Notes: generated by a model from the letters alone, not told the origin. 7,349 nt of DNA from Clostridia bacterium (GCA_900767495.1 CAAFZH010000060.1:1-7349), one strand, 5' to 3'; positions 1 to 6,826 are shown, numbered from the stretch's first letter. Numbers and translations: made by a program.

Positions 1-179
1 AAAGATATTTGTCTTTTTGCCTTTCTGTACTTTTATTAAAGTTATTTTAAACTCGTTACTAATCTCTCTATAATTTCTTATAAATAATTATAACTTTCTA
101 TGCAGTTGTCAATCTTCAAACGTCCGACAAGCGGACCGCCACGCGCAACAAACCGTTGCTGTCAAACGTGAGCCTACAT
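1..179 (-). other. Non-coding leader of a gene beyond the left edge
   Basis: No credible coding region is seen here. The stretch lies directly downstream (leftward) of a strong minus-strand promoter, so it is probably the 5' leader of a transcript whose gene starts outside the window. On the minus strand a short hairpin can form from the arms GTCCG and CGGAC (positions 122-136, 5-base stem, 5-base loop). The remainder towards the edge is A/T-rich. A purine-rich AGAAAGG lies near position 25-31, but no start codon follows it within the window. The content of the downstream gene cannot be told. A leader with several TTGACA hexamers could precede a protein gene or a stable RNA operon; nothing decides between them. 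Confidence 0.45.
84..112 (-). promoter_or_regulatory. Possible second leftward promoter
   Basis: On the minus strand a perfect TTGACA (112-107) is followed after 17 bases by AATTAT (89-84), which matches four of six bases of the -10 consensus. A perfect TATAAT also occurs (92-87) but only 14 bases after the TTGACA, which is too short for a normal promoter. It would be a tandem partner of the stronger promoter at 180-208. The match may be chance in A/T-rich DNA. Confidence 0.25.
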
Positions 180-208
180 ATAATACCATACTTAAAAAGA
201 GATGTCAA
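180..208 (-). promoter_or_regulatory. Strong leftward sigma-A type promoter
   Basis: On the minus strand TTGACA (208-203) and TATTAT (185-180) are separated by exactly 17 bases. The -35 is a perfect match and the -10 differs from TATAAT at one position. Transcription would start near position 173 and leave the window on the left, so this promoter serves the next gene downstream of phoR and not the pst-pho operon. It lies about 80 bases past the phoR stop codon, so that gene is set up for phosphate-independent expression, though read-through from phoR is not excluded. Confidence 0.7.
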
Positions 209-241
209 GCAAATTTTCAAGTATTTTCAAAAAAATCGACA

Positions 242-263
242 TTTTTTTAAAAAAATATTTTTT
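242..263 (-). terminator. Weak A/T-only inverted repeat after phoR
   Basis: Just past the phoR stop there are runs of seven T, seven A and six T that form overlapping A/T-only palindromes. They could fold into a weak hairpin followed by a U-rich stretch. There is no G/C stem, so this is at best an inefficient intrinsic terminator. It is the only terminator-like structure between phoR and the next promoter. Confidence 0.2.
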
Positions 264-287
264 GCCGGGCATTCTCTCTTTTTGGTC

Positions 288-1952
288 CTATTTAAATTTA
301 ACTTCTACGATAGTGCCTTCGCCGTAACGCGAATGAACGACGGGTTCGGCATTATAGAGCGCGCAAACGTGTTTGACTATACTAAGTCCGAGTCCCGTGC
401 CGCCCGTTTCGCGCGAGCGGGACTTATTAACGCGATAAAACCGTTCGAAAATTCTGCCGAGGTGTTCTTCTTCTATTCCGATTCCGTTATCCTTAACCCG
501 CAATACGACGTTGCCGCCGTCGTTAAGCACCGAAACTTCGACCGTGCCGTTTTCATTATTATATCTTATAGCGTTTTCGACGAGGTTTTTAACGAGTTCC
601 AATGCGTGTTCGCGTTCCATTCTGACGATTCCGTTGCCGCTTACCGAAACGCTTATTTTTTTATTTGCCGCAAGCGGAGCAAGGCTCTCGGCGACTTCGG
701 TCGCTATTTTGCCAAGGTCGAGTTCCTCGGCGTCGGCGATCTTTCCGCCGTTTTCGAGTTTGGAAAGATCGAGCATATCGCCTATAAGCGACACGAGCCG
801 CGTGATTTCTTTATCCGATTTAGCGGTGAACGACTTAATTTCCTCGTCGGAAGTTTTAAGCGCGATAAGATCGTTAAAACCCTTAATTGCCGTAAGCGGA
901 GTTTTCAACTCGTGCGAGGCGTTGGCAAAAAACTCTTCGCGCATTTTTTCGCCGTTGCGAATCTGCGTTATATCGGTAAGCACGATTACCGTGAAAGAGT
1001 TTTCGAGCGCGCGCGCGGTAACCATATATATATTGCCCTCGTTTTCGTATTCGAATGAACGGGTTTCGCGCAAAGCAACCGTTTCGCCTATTTCGGAAAG
1101 GAATTTTTCGTCGGCGGTTAAAGCGGTGTATTTTCTGCCGATAAAGCCGTCGCCGCCGAACACTCCGCAGGCGACCTTATTCATAACGGTAACTATGCCG
1201 CCGGCGTCGATTACGGTAATACCGTCGGAAACGTTTGCAAGCACGTAATCGAGCCGTTCTCTTTCGGTGTTGGCCTCGTTAATGCTGTTTTGCAATTTTT
1301 CGCTCACGTCGGCGATTTCGCCGAGCATTTCGCGCACGTCCGAGTCGGACTCGTTATCGTAAGAACGGTTGATTTTTTCGCCGTTGTTGACCGCCGCCAG
1401 AGTATTTTTGACCTCTTCGAGCGGCTTGATAAGGTTTACGGTTGCCAGAATGCCCGCTATATAGGAAACGAACAACACGCTTATAAGCACGTAAACGTAA
1501 GTGGGCAGAGCGTTAAACACGTATTGATTTACCGTTTCGACCTTTATAGCCGACCTGACTATAACGAAAGTATCGCCGACGGTAACTTTTTTGGCGTAGT
1601 ACACCATATCCGCGCCGAGCGACTCGCTTTTACGGGTAACGACCTTGGGACTATCCTCCCACGCGGCGGTGATTTCCTCGCGGTTTTCGTGAGGTTTGCC
1701 TACGAGGTTTTCGTCCTGACTGTCGGCGATAACCGTCTTATTTGCGTCGATTACGGTTATACGGATATCTTTCGGCGCGGTTGCCGTAATATTATCCGAA
1801 TAATTTGCGGCGTAAACGTCCGTTACGGTAACGACTTGTTTTTCCGCCTCTTCGAGATGCGACTTTTTAATGAGCGATATTCCCGAAAAGAACACGATTA
1901 AAAGCGCGAGAGTAACTATAACTATGTTGAATATAACTATTTTATTTTTCAT
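288..1952 (-). CDS. phoR: Phosphate-regulon sensor histidine kinase PhoR
   Basis: A 554-residue membrane histidine kinase that would phosphorylate PhoB under phosphate limitation. Visible parts, in order: transmembrane segment at about 6-28; an extracytoplasmic region of about 120 residues (30-150); second transmembrane segment at about 151-172; HAMP linker (about 173-225, NLIKPLEEV); PAS-like region (about 232-330); dimerisation and phosphoacceptor helix FFANASHELKTPLTAIKGF with His347; and an ATP-binding domain with N-box NLVENAIRY (456-464), DNGIGI (488-493), FERFYR (502-507) and GGTGLGLSIVK (517-527). All catalytic boxes are intact. The frame is open 40 codons further upstream, but that part lies inside phoB in another frame. 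The chosen ATG starts immediately before the first membrane helix and overlaps the phoB stop as ATGA, the usual sign of translational coupling. The single-PAS, two-helix layout with a large external domain is the Gram-positive PhoR type. The kinase identity is certain; the assignment as PhoR rests on architecture and operon context. Confidence 0.93.
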   Translation of the reverse strand: MKNKIVIFNIVIVTLALLIVFFSGISLIKKSHLEEAEKQVVTVTDVYAANYSDNITATAPKDIRITVIDANKTVIADSQDENLVGKPHENREEITAAWEDSPKVVTRKSESLGADMVYYAKKVTVGDTFVIVRSAIKVETVNQYVFNALPTYVYVLISVLFVSYIAGILATVNLIKPLEEVKNTLAAVNNGEKINRSYDNESDSDVREMLGEIADVSEKLQNSINEANTERERLDYVLANVSDGITVIDAGGIVTVMNKVACGVFGGDGFIGRKYTALTADEKFLSEIGETVALRETRSFEYENEGNIYMVTARALENSFTVIVLTDITQIRNGEKMREEFFANASHELKTPLTAIKGFNDLIALKTSDEEIKSFTAKSDKEITRLVSLIGDMLDLSKLENGGKIADAEELDLGKIATEVAESLAPLAANKKISVSVSGNGIVRMEREHALELVKNLVENAIRYNNENGTVEVSVLNDGGNVVLRVKDNGIGIEEEHLGRIFERFYRVNKSRSRETGGTGLGLSIVKHVCALYNAEPVVHSRYGEGTIVEVKFK

Positions 1953-2620
1953 TTTAAAAGGTAACCCACGCCTCTTATCGTGGACAATTCCGCGGCGGAC
2001 GCCGAAAGAATTTTTCTTAAATCGCCGATATGAATATCGAGCGTTCTCGTTTCGCCGTAATCGACGCCCCACACCGCGTCTAAAAGTTCGTCGCGGCGCA
2101 TTACTTTTTGTGCGTTGATAACGAGCAGTTTTAAAAGTTCGTACTGTTTCAAAGTTAATTTTTCGTTTTTGCCGCCCACGGTTACGGTATGGGTATTATC
2201 GTCTATTACTATATCCTTATACTCATAGACCACGGGTCTTGTCTTTGCGGAACGGAGTTTGGCGTTTATCCTTGCGACGAGTTCCAAAACGCCGAAAGGC
2301 TTTGCCAGATAATCGTCCGCGCCGAGATTAAGTCCTTTTACCTTATCTATTTCGGTGTTTTTAGCGGAAACCATAATCACGGGAATATCGGCGGTATTCG
2401 CGTTATCGCGCAACTTTTTAAGTATTTCGTAGCCGTCCGCGCCGTCGAGCATAATATCGAGAATTATAAGGCGGGGCAACTCGGATTTAAGCGCGGCGGA
2501 AAGTTCTTCCCAACACGAAAAACAGCGAGGCTCGAAACCCGCGCCGCTTAAAGCGAATTCGTACACTTCGCGAATAGACTGTTCGTCGTCTACCGCATAA
2601 ATAAGTTTGTCGCTGTTCAT
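1949..2620 (-). CDS. phoB: Phosphate-regulon response regulator PhoB (PhoP)
   Basis: A 223-residue OmpR/PhoB-family DNA-binding response regulator, the cytoplasmic partner of PhoR. The receiver domain (about 5-120) shows the acidic pair Asp11-Asp12, phosphoacceptor Asp55 in LIILDIML, Ser85 in MVSAK as the switch residue and Lys107 in AKPF. The winged-helix effector domain (about 130-223) shows LTLKQYELLKLL (155-166), RDELLDAVWG (176-185), TLDIHIGDLRK (193-203) and RGVGYLL (216-222). The frame is open 34 codons further upstream, but the ATG at 2620 is preceded by AAGGTG (2630-2625) at a short, good spacing, and the protein then begins directly with the first receiver strand. It lies 59 bases after phoU and overlaps phoR by four bases. 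It most likely binds the repeat array upstream of pstS and so regulates its own operon. Paralogues of this family look alike, so the phosphate role comes from context. Confidence 0.94.
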   Translation of the reverse strand: MNSDKLIYAVDDEQSIREVYEFALSGAGFEPRCFSCWEELSAALKSELPRLIILDIMLDGADGYEILKKLRDNANTADIPVIMVSAKNTEIDKVKGLNLGADDYLAKPFGVLELVARINAKLRSAKTRPVVYEYKDIVIDDNTHTVTVGGKNEKLTLKQYELLKLLVINAQKVMRRDELLDAVWGVDYGETRTLDIHIGDLRKILSASAAELSTIRGVGYLLK

Positions 2621-2624
2621 AATG

Positions 2625-2630
2625 CACCTT
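2625..2630 (-). promoter_or_regulatory. Ribosome-binding site of phoB
   Basis: On the minus strand AAGGTG sits four bases before the ATG at 2620. It decides the start of phoB against a longer in-frame extension that reaches into phoU, which has no Shine-Dalgarno sequence in view and no family-like residues. Confidence 0.65.
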
Positions 2631-2679
2631 TTAAAAAGTTTATTTTGGTCGAACGGGTTATCGCCGGTTACGGCAAAAA

Positions 2680-3333
2680 TCAGCCGATTTTGTGATATCC
2701 CGTGGCGGCGTACTCTACCCACTCGCCTATATTTACGGCGTGATCGCCGATTCGTTCGAGATACTTGGCTATCATCATAAACAATATCGCCTGATCGGCG
2801 GTATCGGGGTTTTTGCGGATAAGTTCCACGAGATCGCGCTTTACCGTTTCAAACAGTTCGTCTACGCGGTCGTCGCGCTTGTCGAGTCCGCGTGCGGTTT
2901 CAAGGTCGCGGTTTATATAACTCGTAACGCCGTCCTTAACCATCTTAATAACGATTTTAGCCATCATTTCGATATGTTCGGGTTCTTTTATAAAGTCCTC
3001 CGTACCGAATTGCAGGGATATTTCGGAAATATCCGCCGCCTGATCGGCTATTCTTTCAAGATCGGTAATCATTTTCAGCGCGGCGGAAACGTCGCGGAAA
3101 TCACTCGCTACGGGGTGTTCCATAAGCAAAATCTTCAAGCAATCCTGCTCTATCTCCCTTTCGGCGTTATCGACGTTTTTATCCTCGCGGATAACCTCGC
3201 GCGCAAGGTCGTTATCGCGTTGTTTAAGCGCGTTTATAGACTTTTCTATCGCGAGTTCGGTCTTGTGGCACATATCCACCAGTTTATCGAAAACCGTGTT
3301 AAGTTCTGCCTCGTATTTACTTCTTATACTCAT
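2680..3333 (-). CDS. phoU: Phosphate-signalling and transport regulator PhoU
   Basis: A 217-residue, all-helical cytoplasmic protein with the twofold PhoU repeat. The metal-cluster helices are visible in both halves: DLERIADQAADI (91-102) and KYLERIGDHAVNIGE (190-204), with the expected acidic residues spaced as E/DxxxD. PhoU is known to restrain Pho signalling when phosphate is plentiful by linking the Pst transporter to PhoR, and to limit uptake. The length is normal for the family (about 215-240). I chose ATG at 3333. A GTG five codons upstream (3348) is in frame, but the only Shine-Dalgarno (3353-3348) overlaps that GTG, so it cannot serve it; it lies 14 bases before the ATG, a slightly long but usable spacing. 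The gene follows pstB by 44 bases and precedes phoB by 59. Confidence 0.95.
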   Translation of the reverse strand: MSIRSKYEAELNTVFDKLVDMCHKTELAIEKSINALKQRDNDLAREVIREDKNVDNAEREIEQDCLKILLMEHPVASDFRDVSAALKMITDLERIADQAADISEISLQFGTEDFIKEPEHIEMMAKIVIKMVKDGVTSYINRDLETARGLDKRDDRVDELFETVKRDLVELIRKNPDTADQAILFMMIAKYLERIGDHAVNIGEWVEYAATGYHKIG

Positions 3334-3347
3334 TATAACTTTTTTCA

Positions 3348-3353
3348 CTCCTT
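3348..3353 (-). promoter_or_regulatory. Ribosome-binding site of phoU
   Basis: On the minus strand a perfect AAGGAG ends on the first base of an in-frame GTG. Because the motif overlaps GTG, initiation there is unlikely. The ATG at 3333, 14 bases downstream of the motif, is the better start, and it places the first residues where PhoU proteins normally begin. Confidence 0.6.
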
Positions 3354-3377
3354 TTTACAAGCGTTTTTCAAATTTTT

Positions 3378-4169
3378 TTAACCGAAACGCCCCGTAATAT
3401 AATTTTCGGTGCGTTTATCCTCGGGCGCGGAGAATATCTTTTCCGTATCGCCGTATTCCACGAGTTCGCCGAGCAAAAAGAACGCCGTTTTATCGGCTAT
3501 ACGGGTAGCCTGTTGCATATTATGCGTAACGATTACTACGGTGATAGTCTTTTTGAGTTCCTCTATAAGTTCCTCTATCTTGCCCGTGGAAATGGGGTCG
3601 AGAGCGGAAGTCGGTTCGTCCATTAAAAGCACCTGCGGATTAGCCGCTAAGGCGCGGGCAATACAAAGTCTTTGCTGTTGACCGCCCGATAAACCGAGCG
3701 CGGATTTATCGAGCCTGTCTTTAAGTTCGCCCCACATAGACGCGCCTATAAGAGATTTTTCGACTATTTCGTCCAACTCCGAACGCTTACGTACACCTAG
3801 AGTTCGCGGACCGTAAGCCACGTTGTCGTAAACGCTCATCGGGAACGGATTAGGCTTCTGGAAAACCATACCCACGTTGCGACGGAGTTCGTTTACGTCT
3901 ATTTTATCGTAAATATTCACCTCGCCCACTTTAAATTCGCCCTCTATACGGCAACCTTCCACAAGGTCGTTCATACGGTTGAAACACTTTAAAAAAGTGG
4001 ACTTGCCGCAACCCGACGGGCCTATAAAGGCGGTGGCCTTCTTTTCGGGAATCTCTATACTTACGTCTTTAAGCGCGTGGAATTCGCCGTACCAAAGATT
4101 AGCGTTTTTTACCGAAACCGCACCGCCGTAAGAGGCGTTCAGGGCTACCTCGTTATTTCTTTTTAACAT
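3378..4169 (-). CDS. pstB: Phosphate ABC transporter ATP-binding protein PstB
   Basis: A 263-residue ATPase that powers phosphate import; two copies would dock on the cytoplasmic face of PstCA. Every ABC motif is intact: Walker A GPSGCGKST (50-58), Q-loop Gln104 in FQKPNPFP, signature LSGGQQQR (160-167), Walker B LLMDEP with catalytic Glu185, the D-loop SALDP and switch His216 in VTHNMQQA. The FQKPNPFPMSVYDNVAYGPR stretch (103-122) and the C-terminal ENYITGRFG are typical of PstB rather than of other ABC ATPases. The start overlaps the end of pstCA by 17 bases, and a GAGGAAG-type ribosome-binding site lies inside the pstCA 3' end (about 4178-4185). The first 18 residues before the ABC core are a little longer than usual and not conserved in appearance. 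Confidence 0.98.
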   Translation of the reverse strand: MLKRNNEVALNASYGGAVSVKNANLWYGEFHALKDVSIEIPEKKATAFIGPSGCGKSTFLKCFNRMNDLVEGCRIEGEFKVGEVNIYDKIDVNELRRNVGMVFQKPNPFPMSVYDNVAYGPRTLGVRKRSELDEIVEKSLIGASMWGELKDRLDKSALGLSGGQQQRLCIARALAANPQVLLMDEPTSALDPISTGKIEELIEELKKTITVVIVTHNMQQATRIADKTAFFLLGELVEYGDTEKIFSAPEDKRTENYITGRFG

Positions 4170-5943
4170 TTGCCGTACTTCCTCTTAATTTTTTATTTAA
4201 CTTTTTACCTATAAGATTTGCGAGCGCGTTGAGCGCAAGGATTATGACCAGCAGGACGAACGCCGTGGCGTATGCCTCGTTTACGTGTCTGCCCTCGCCC
4301 GCAAGTTTATACAGCGCGACAGCAAGCGTAGTGCCGCTGTCGGTTACGCCCGTAGGCATAGGCGAAACGGTAGAACCCATAGTGTACATAAACGGCGCGG
4401 ATTCGGAAACCACCCTGCCCATTGCCAACACAACCGCCGACAGAATACCGGGGAGTGCGCTCGGCAAAACGACCTTGAATATAGTGCGGATTTTGCCCGC
4501 GCCGAGCGCGTAACTTCCCTCGCGCAGACTGTCCGAAACCGATTTAAGACTCTCCTCGGTGGAACGCACCACGGTGGGCAAAAGCATAAGCGAAATAGTG
4601 AAACTGCCTGCCAGTATCGAAGTTTTATTGCCGAACCACACAACGAAAGTTACCATACCGAAAAGCGCGTAGACGATAGACGGTATACCGCTTAAAATAT
4701 CCACCGCGGAGCGGATAACTTTAACTATTCTGCTGCCCTTTTTGGTATACTCGTTTAAAAATATCGCGGTAAACACGCCAACGGGAATAGCGATAATCAA
4801 ACTTATAAGCACGGTTAAAAGCGTAGCGACTATCGAAGGCAAAATACTTATTTCGCCCGCGAGTTCGTATTTACCGAACAACAGTTGCAAGTTAAGATGC
4901 GGTATACCCATAACGCAAACGAAACCTATTATGGCTATAAGTCCGACAGCCGCAAACGCCGCGCAGATATAAGAGAATATTCTGCCGATTTTTTCTATTT
5001 TGATTTTATAGTTAAATGCCGATAACCATTCTATATTGCGTTTTCTTTTGGCTTTATCTTTTTTCTTGCCCTTCGTTACGAAACCCAAAAGCAAGTTTAT
5101 AAGGAAGATAAACACCAAAAGTACCACGCCCGTTGCGATAAGCGCGCCCAGTTGAACTTCGCCCGCATAGCCCATTTCCATAACGATGTTCGCGGTTAAA
5201 ACCCTGAAACTTTTAAACAGTCCCTCGGGATAGTTTACGGAGTTGCCCGCAACCATTATAACCGCCATCGTTTCGCCTACCGCCCTGCCTATACCCAAGA
5301 CTATCGAAGCGATTATTCCCGATTTGGCAGCGGGGACTACCGCGCCGAACACCGCTTGCTCGTGAGTTGCGCCGAGCGCCCTCGCGCCTTCGTAATAACT
5401 TTGCGGAACGGCGTCTATACTCGTTTTGGAAAGCGAAACCACGGTGGGCAATATCATAAGCCCTAACACGAGCGAAACCGCAAGCAGTCCCGCGCCGCTG
5501 CCGTTCGCCGAAAAAATTCCGAGCATAGGCAGCAACACTTTCATTCCGAAAAAGCCGAATATGACCGACGGTATGCCCGCGAGCAGGTTTATTACCGTGG
5601 TAAAAACGGTTTTTAACTTATCGTGGCAAAATTTCGAGATGAAAGTCGCGGTGAAAAAGCCGAGTACGCCGCCGAAAGTTACCGAGCCGACGGTCGCTAC
5701 GAGCGTACCTATAATCATTTTAAATACGCCGTATCTGCCGTGAAGTTCGCCGCCGTAGGTATCCGAAGAATCGGGCGTCCACTTATTTCCAAAAACAAAG
5801 TTGAAAAAACCTATCTTTTTAAACGCGGGTATGCTTTCGGCTATAAGAAAGACGAATATGGCGATTACCGCAATTATACACATAACTGCGGTAAAGGCAA
5901 ACAAGTATTTAAAAAACTTTTCTTTTGCTCTTGCTCTGTTCAT
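4153..5943 (-). CDS. pstCA: Fused phosphate permease PstC-PstA
   Basis: A 596-residue inner-membrane protein carrying both permease subunits of the Pst importer in one chain. Residues about 1-290 are PstC-like: first helix 14-35, an external WTPDSSDTYGG loop, then five more helices, with LAGIPSVIFGFFG (121-133) and the EAA loop EGARALGA (185-192) that contacts PstB. Residues about 318-580 are PstA-like, again with about six helices, LSGIPSIVYALFG (417-429) and EAA loop EGSYALGAG (475-483). The halves are joined by a very basic linker (291-302, KGKKKDKAKRKR), expected on the cytoplasmic side. The reading frame is uninterrupted. No in-frame Met occurs near the join, and the one ATG there (out of frame) stops after a few codons, so a separate PstA is unlikely. 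The length equals the sum of two usual subunits. The start codon overlaps the pstS stop by one base (TAATG), with only a weak purine-rich site before it, suggesting coupled translation. I recall a similar fusion in mycoplasmas. Confidence 0.96.
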   Translation of the reverse strand: MNRARAKEKFFKYLFAFTAVMCIIAVIAIFVFLIAESIPAFKKIGFFNFVFGNKWTPDSSDTYGGELHGRYGVFKMIIGTLVATVGSVTFGGVLGFFTATFISKFCHDKLKTVFTTVINLLAGIPSVIFGFFGMKVLLPMLGIFSANGSGAGLLAVSLVLGLMILPTVVSLSKTSIDAVPQSYYEGARALGATHEQAVFGAVVPAAKSGIIASIVLGIGRAVGETMAVIMVAGNSVNYPEGLFKSFRVLTANIVMEMGYAGEVQLGALIATGVVLLVFIFLINLLLGFVTKGKKKDKAKRKRNIEWLSAFNYKIKIEKIGRIFSYICAAFAAVGLIAIIGFVCVMGIPHLNLQLLFGKYELAGEISILPSIVATLLTVLISLIIAIPVGVFTAIFLNEYTKKGSRIVKVIRSAVDILSGIPSIVYALFGMVTFVVWFGNKTSILAGSFTISLMLLPTVVRSTEESLKSVSDSLREGSYALGAGKIRTIFKVVLPSALPGILSAVVLAMGRVVSESAPFMYTMGSTVSPMPTGVTDSGTTLAVALYKLAGEGRHVNEAYATAFVLLVIILALNALANLIGKKLNKKLRGSTANVKKK

Positions 5944-6809
5944 TATTTTATATCTTCAAACTTTTTAATCTTGCCCGTGTAGATATCTTTAAGCGTCTGA
6001 GCGTTTACGTCGGATATCTTATCGTTATTTTTATTTACTATAACGGCTACCGCGTCGAGGCAAAGAGTGGTTTCGGTGTAAGCCGCGTCCGCCTTTGCGG
6101 AACTCGCAAGACCTATTACGTTACCGGTAGTATCTTCCTTAGTCGCCGTTCTGCCGCCGCTCGAACCGGGGAAGTCGAAAGTGAATTGTACCGCGCTTAC
6201 CTTATCGCCGCCGAGTTTTTTGTATTCGGCTACGAGGTACTTAATCATATCTTCCATCGAGGTCGAACCTTTCAGAATTACCGTTCCGCTAATAGCGTCG
6301 GCGGGTACGACGTAATCTTTACGGGTATCGAAGTCCGCTGTGGTAATGCCTTTTTCTTTAATGATGGCTGCTTCGGCAGTCTTGGACATAGCGTAGTCGA
6401 AAAAGTCCTTCGCCGCCGGGGTAAGCGTTACGCTCTTGTTGGTAAGGAGCAGGAACGGACGCTGAATTTTATACTTGCCTTCGCGAACGTTCTCTTCGGT
6501 CGCCTCAACGCCTTCGACTTTAAGGGCTTTTACGCTGTCGTCTACGGAAGCAAGCGATATATAACCTATCGCGGTTTTAGTGTTGGCAACTTTTTCGCGG
6601 ACGTTGCCGGTGCTGCTGTACTCTTCTTTATCCGAAGTAAGTTCGTCGGCGGTAAGACCTACGTATTTATCGAACGCCTCTCTCGTTCCGCTCGCCGCCT
6701 CGCGGCACACTACGAGTATATTTTTACTTCCGTTTGCGCAACCCGTAAACGCAAACACGGTGATTGCGGACAACGTTGCCGCAACAATTGCCGCTAACTT
6801 TCTTTTCAT
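5943..6809 (-). CDS. pstS: Phosphate-binding lipoprotein PstS, halves permuted
   Basis: A 288-residue exported lipoprotein that would capture phosphate and deliver it to PstCA. The signal peptide (MKRK, then a hydrophobic stretch 5-22) ends in a lipobox-like FTGC with Cys24 as the lipidation site. The mature protein has both halves of the PstS fold but in reversed order. Residues 30-155 resemble the usual C-terminal half: ILVVCREAASGTREAF (31-46, phosphate-binding Arg36 and Ser40-Gly41-Thr42), TAIGYISL (79-86), VKALKVEGVEATEENV (93-108), YKIQRPF (113-119) and a helix AAKDFFDYAMS. Residues 175-288 resemble the usual N-terminal half: GTVILKGSTSM (175-185), the FPGSSGG loop (213-219), IGLASS (232-237), DAVAVIVNKNN (252-262) and LKDIYTGKIKKFEDI (273-287). 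Binding-site motifs from both halves are kept and the total length is ordinary, so the protein is probably functional. AAGGAG (6826-6821) lies 11 bases before the ATG. It is the first gene of the operon, next to the PHO-box array. Confidence 0.93.
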   Translation of the reverse strand: MKRKLAAIVAATLSAITVFAFTGCANGSKNILVVCREAASGTREAFDKYVGLTADELTSDKEEYSSTGNVREKVANTKTAIGYISLASVDDSVKALKVEGVEATEENVREGKYKIQRPFLLLTNKSVTLTPAAKDFFDYAMSKTAEAAIIKEKGITTADFDTRKDYVVPADAISGTVILKGSTSMEDMIKYLVAEYKKLGGDKVSAVQFTFDFPGSSGGRTATKEDTTGNVIGLASSAKADAAYTETTLCLDAVAVIVNKNNDKISDVNAQTLKDIYTGKIKKFEDIK

Positions 6810-6820
6810 AATCGGTAATT

Positions 6821-6826
6821 CTCCTT
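6821..6826 (-). promoter_or_regulatory. Ribosome-binding site of pstS
   Basis: On the minus strand a perfect AAGGAG lies 11 bases upstream of the pstS ATG at 6809. The spacing is slightly long. It supports the chosen start, which also gives a complete lipoprotein signal peptide. Confidence 0.75.

Noticed and set aside
156..1058. A 300-codon plus-strand open frame opposite the end of phoR
   Set aside because: It is the antisense shadow of phoR, rich in Phe, Arg and Val as expected from the complementary codons, with no recognisable motif and no ribosome-binding site. The minus-strand frame carries a complete histidine kinase.
1290..1901. Plus-strand open frame of 203 codons inside phoR, and similar ones at 511-1248, 2189-2551, 2692-3381 and 5623-5982
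   Set aside because: All lie opposite strongly supported genes, lack Shine-Dalgarno sequences in view, and read as low-complexity aromatic and basic protein without domains.
1953..2072. A 40-codon N-terminal extension of phoR
   Set aside because: It overlaps phoB, is very Arg-rich and precedes the first membrane helix. The ATG at 1952 with the ATGA overlap is the natural start.
2621..2722. A 34-codon N-terminal extension of phoB
   Set aside because: The extension overlaps the end of phoU and does not resemble a receiver domain. The ATG at 2620 has a good ribosome-binding site.
5000..5075. A possible separate start of pstA at the fusion join
   Set aside because: The only ATG near the linker is out of frame and stops after a few codons. 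No in-frame Met occurs until well into the first PstA helix, so one fused protein is the better reading.
5925..6797. A 290-codon plus-strand open frame opposite pstS
   Set aside because: It covers almost exactly pstS in antisense and has no family features. Such long shadows arise from the codon bias seen in all six genes, which keeps stop codons out of the opposite strand.
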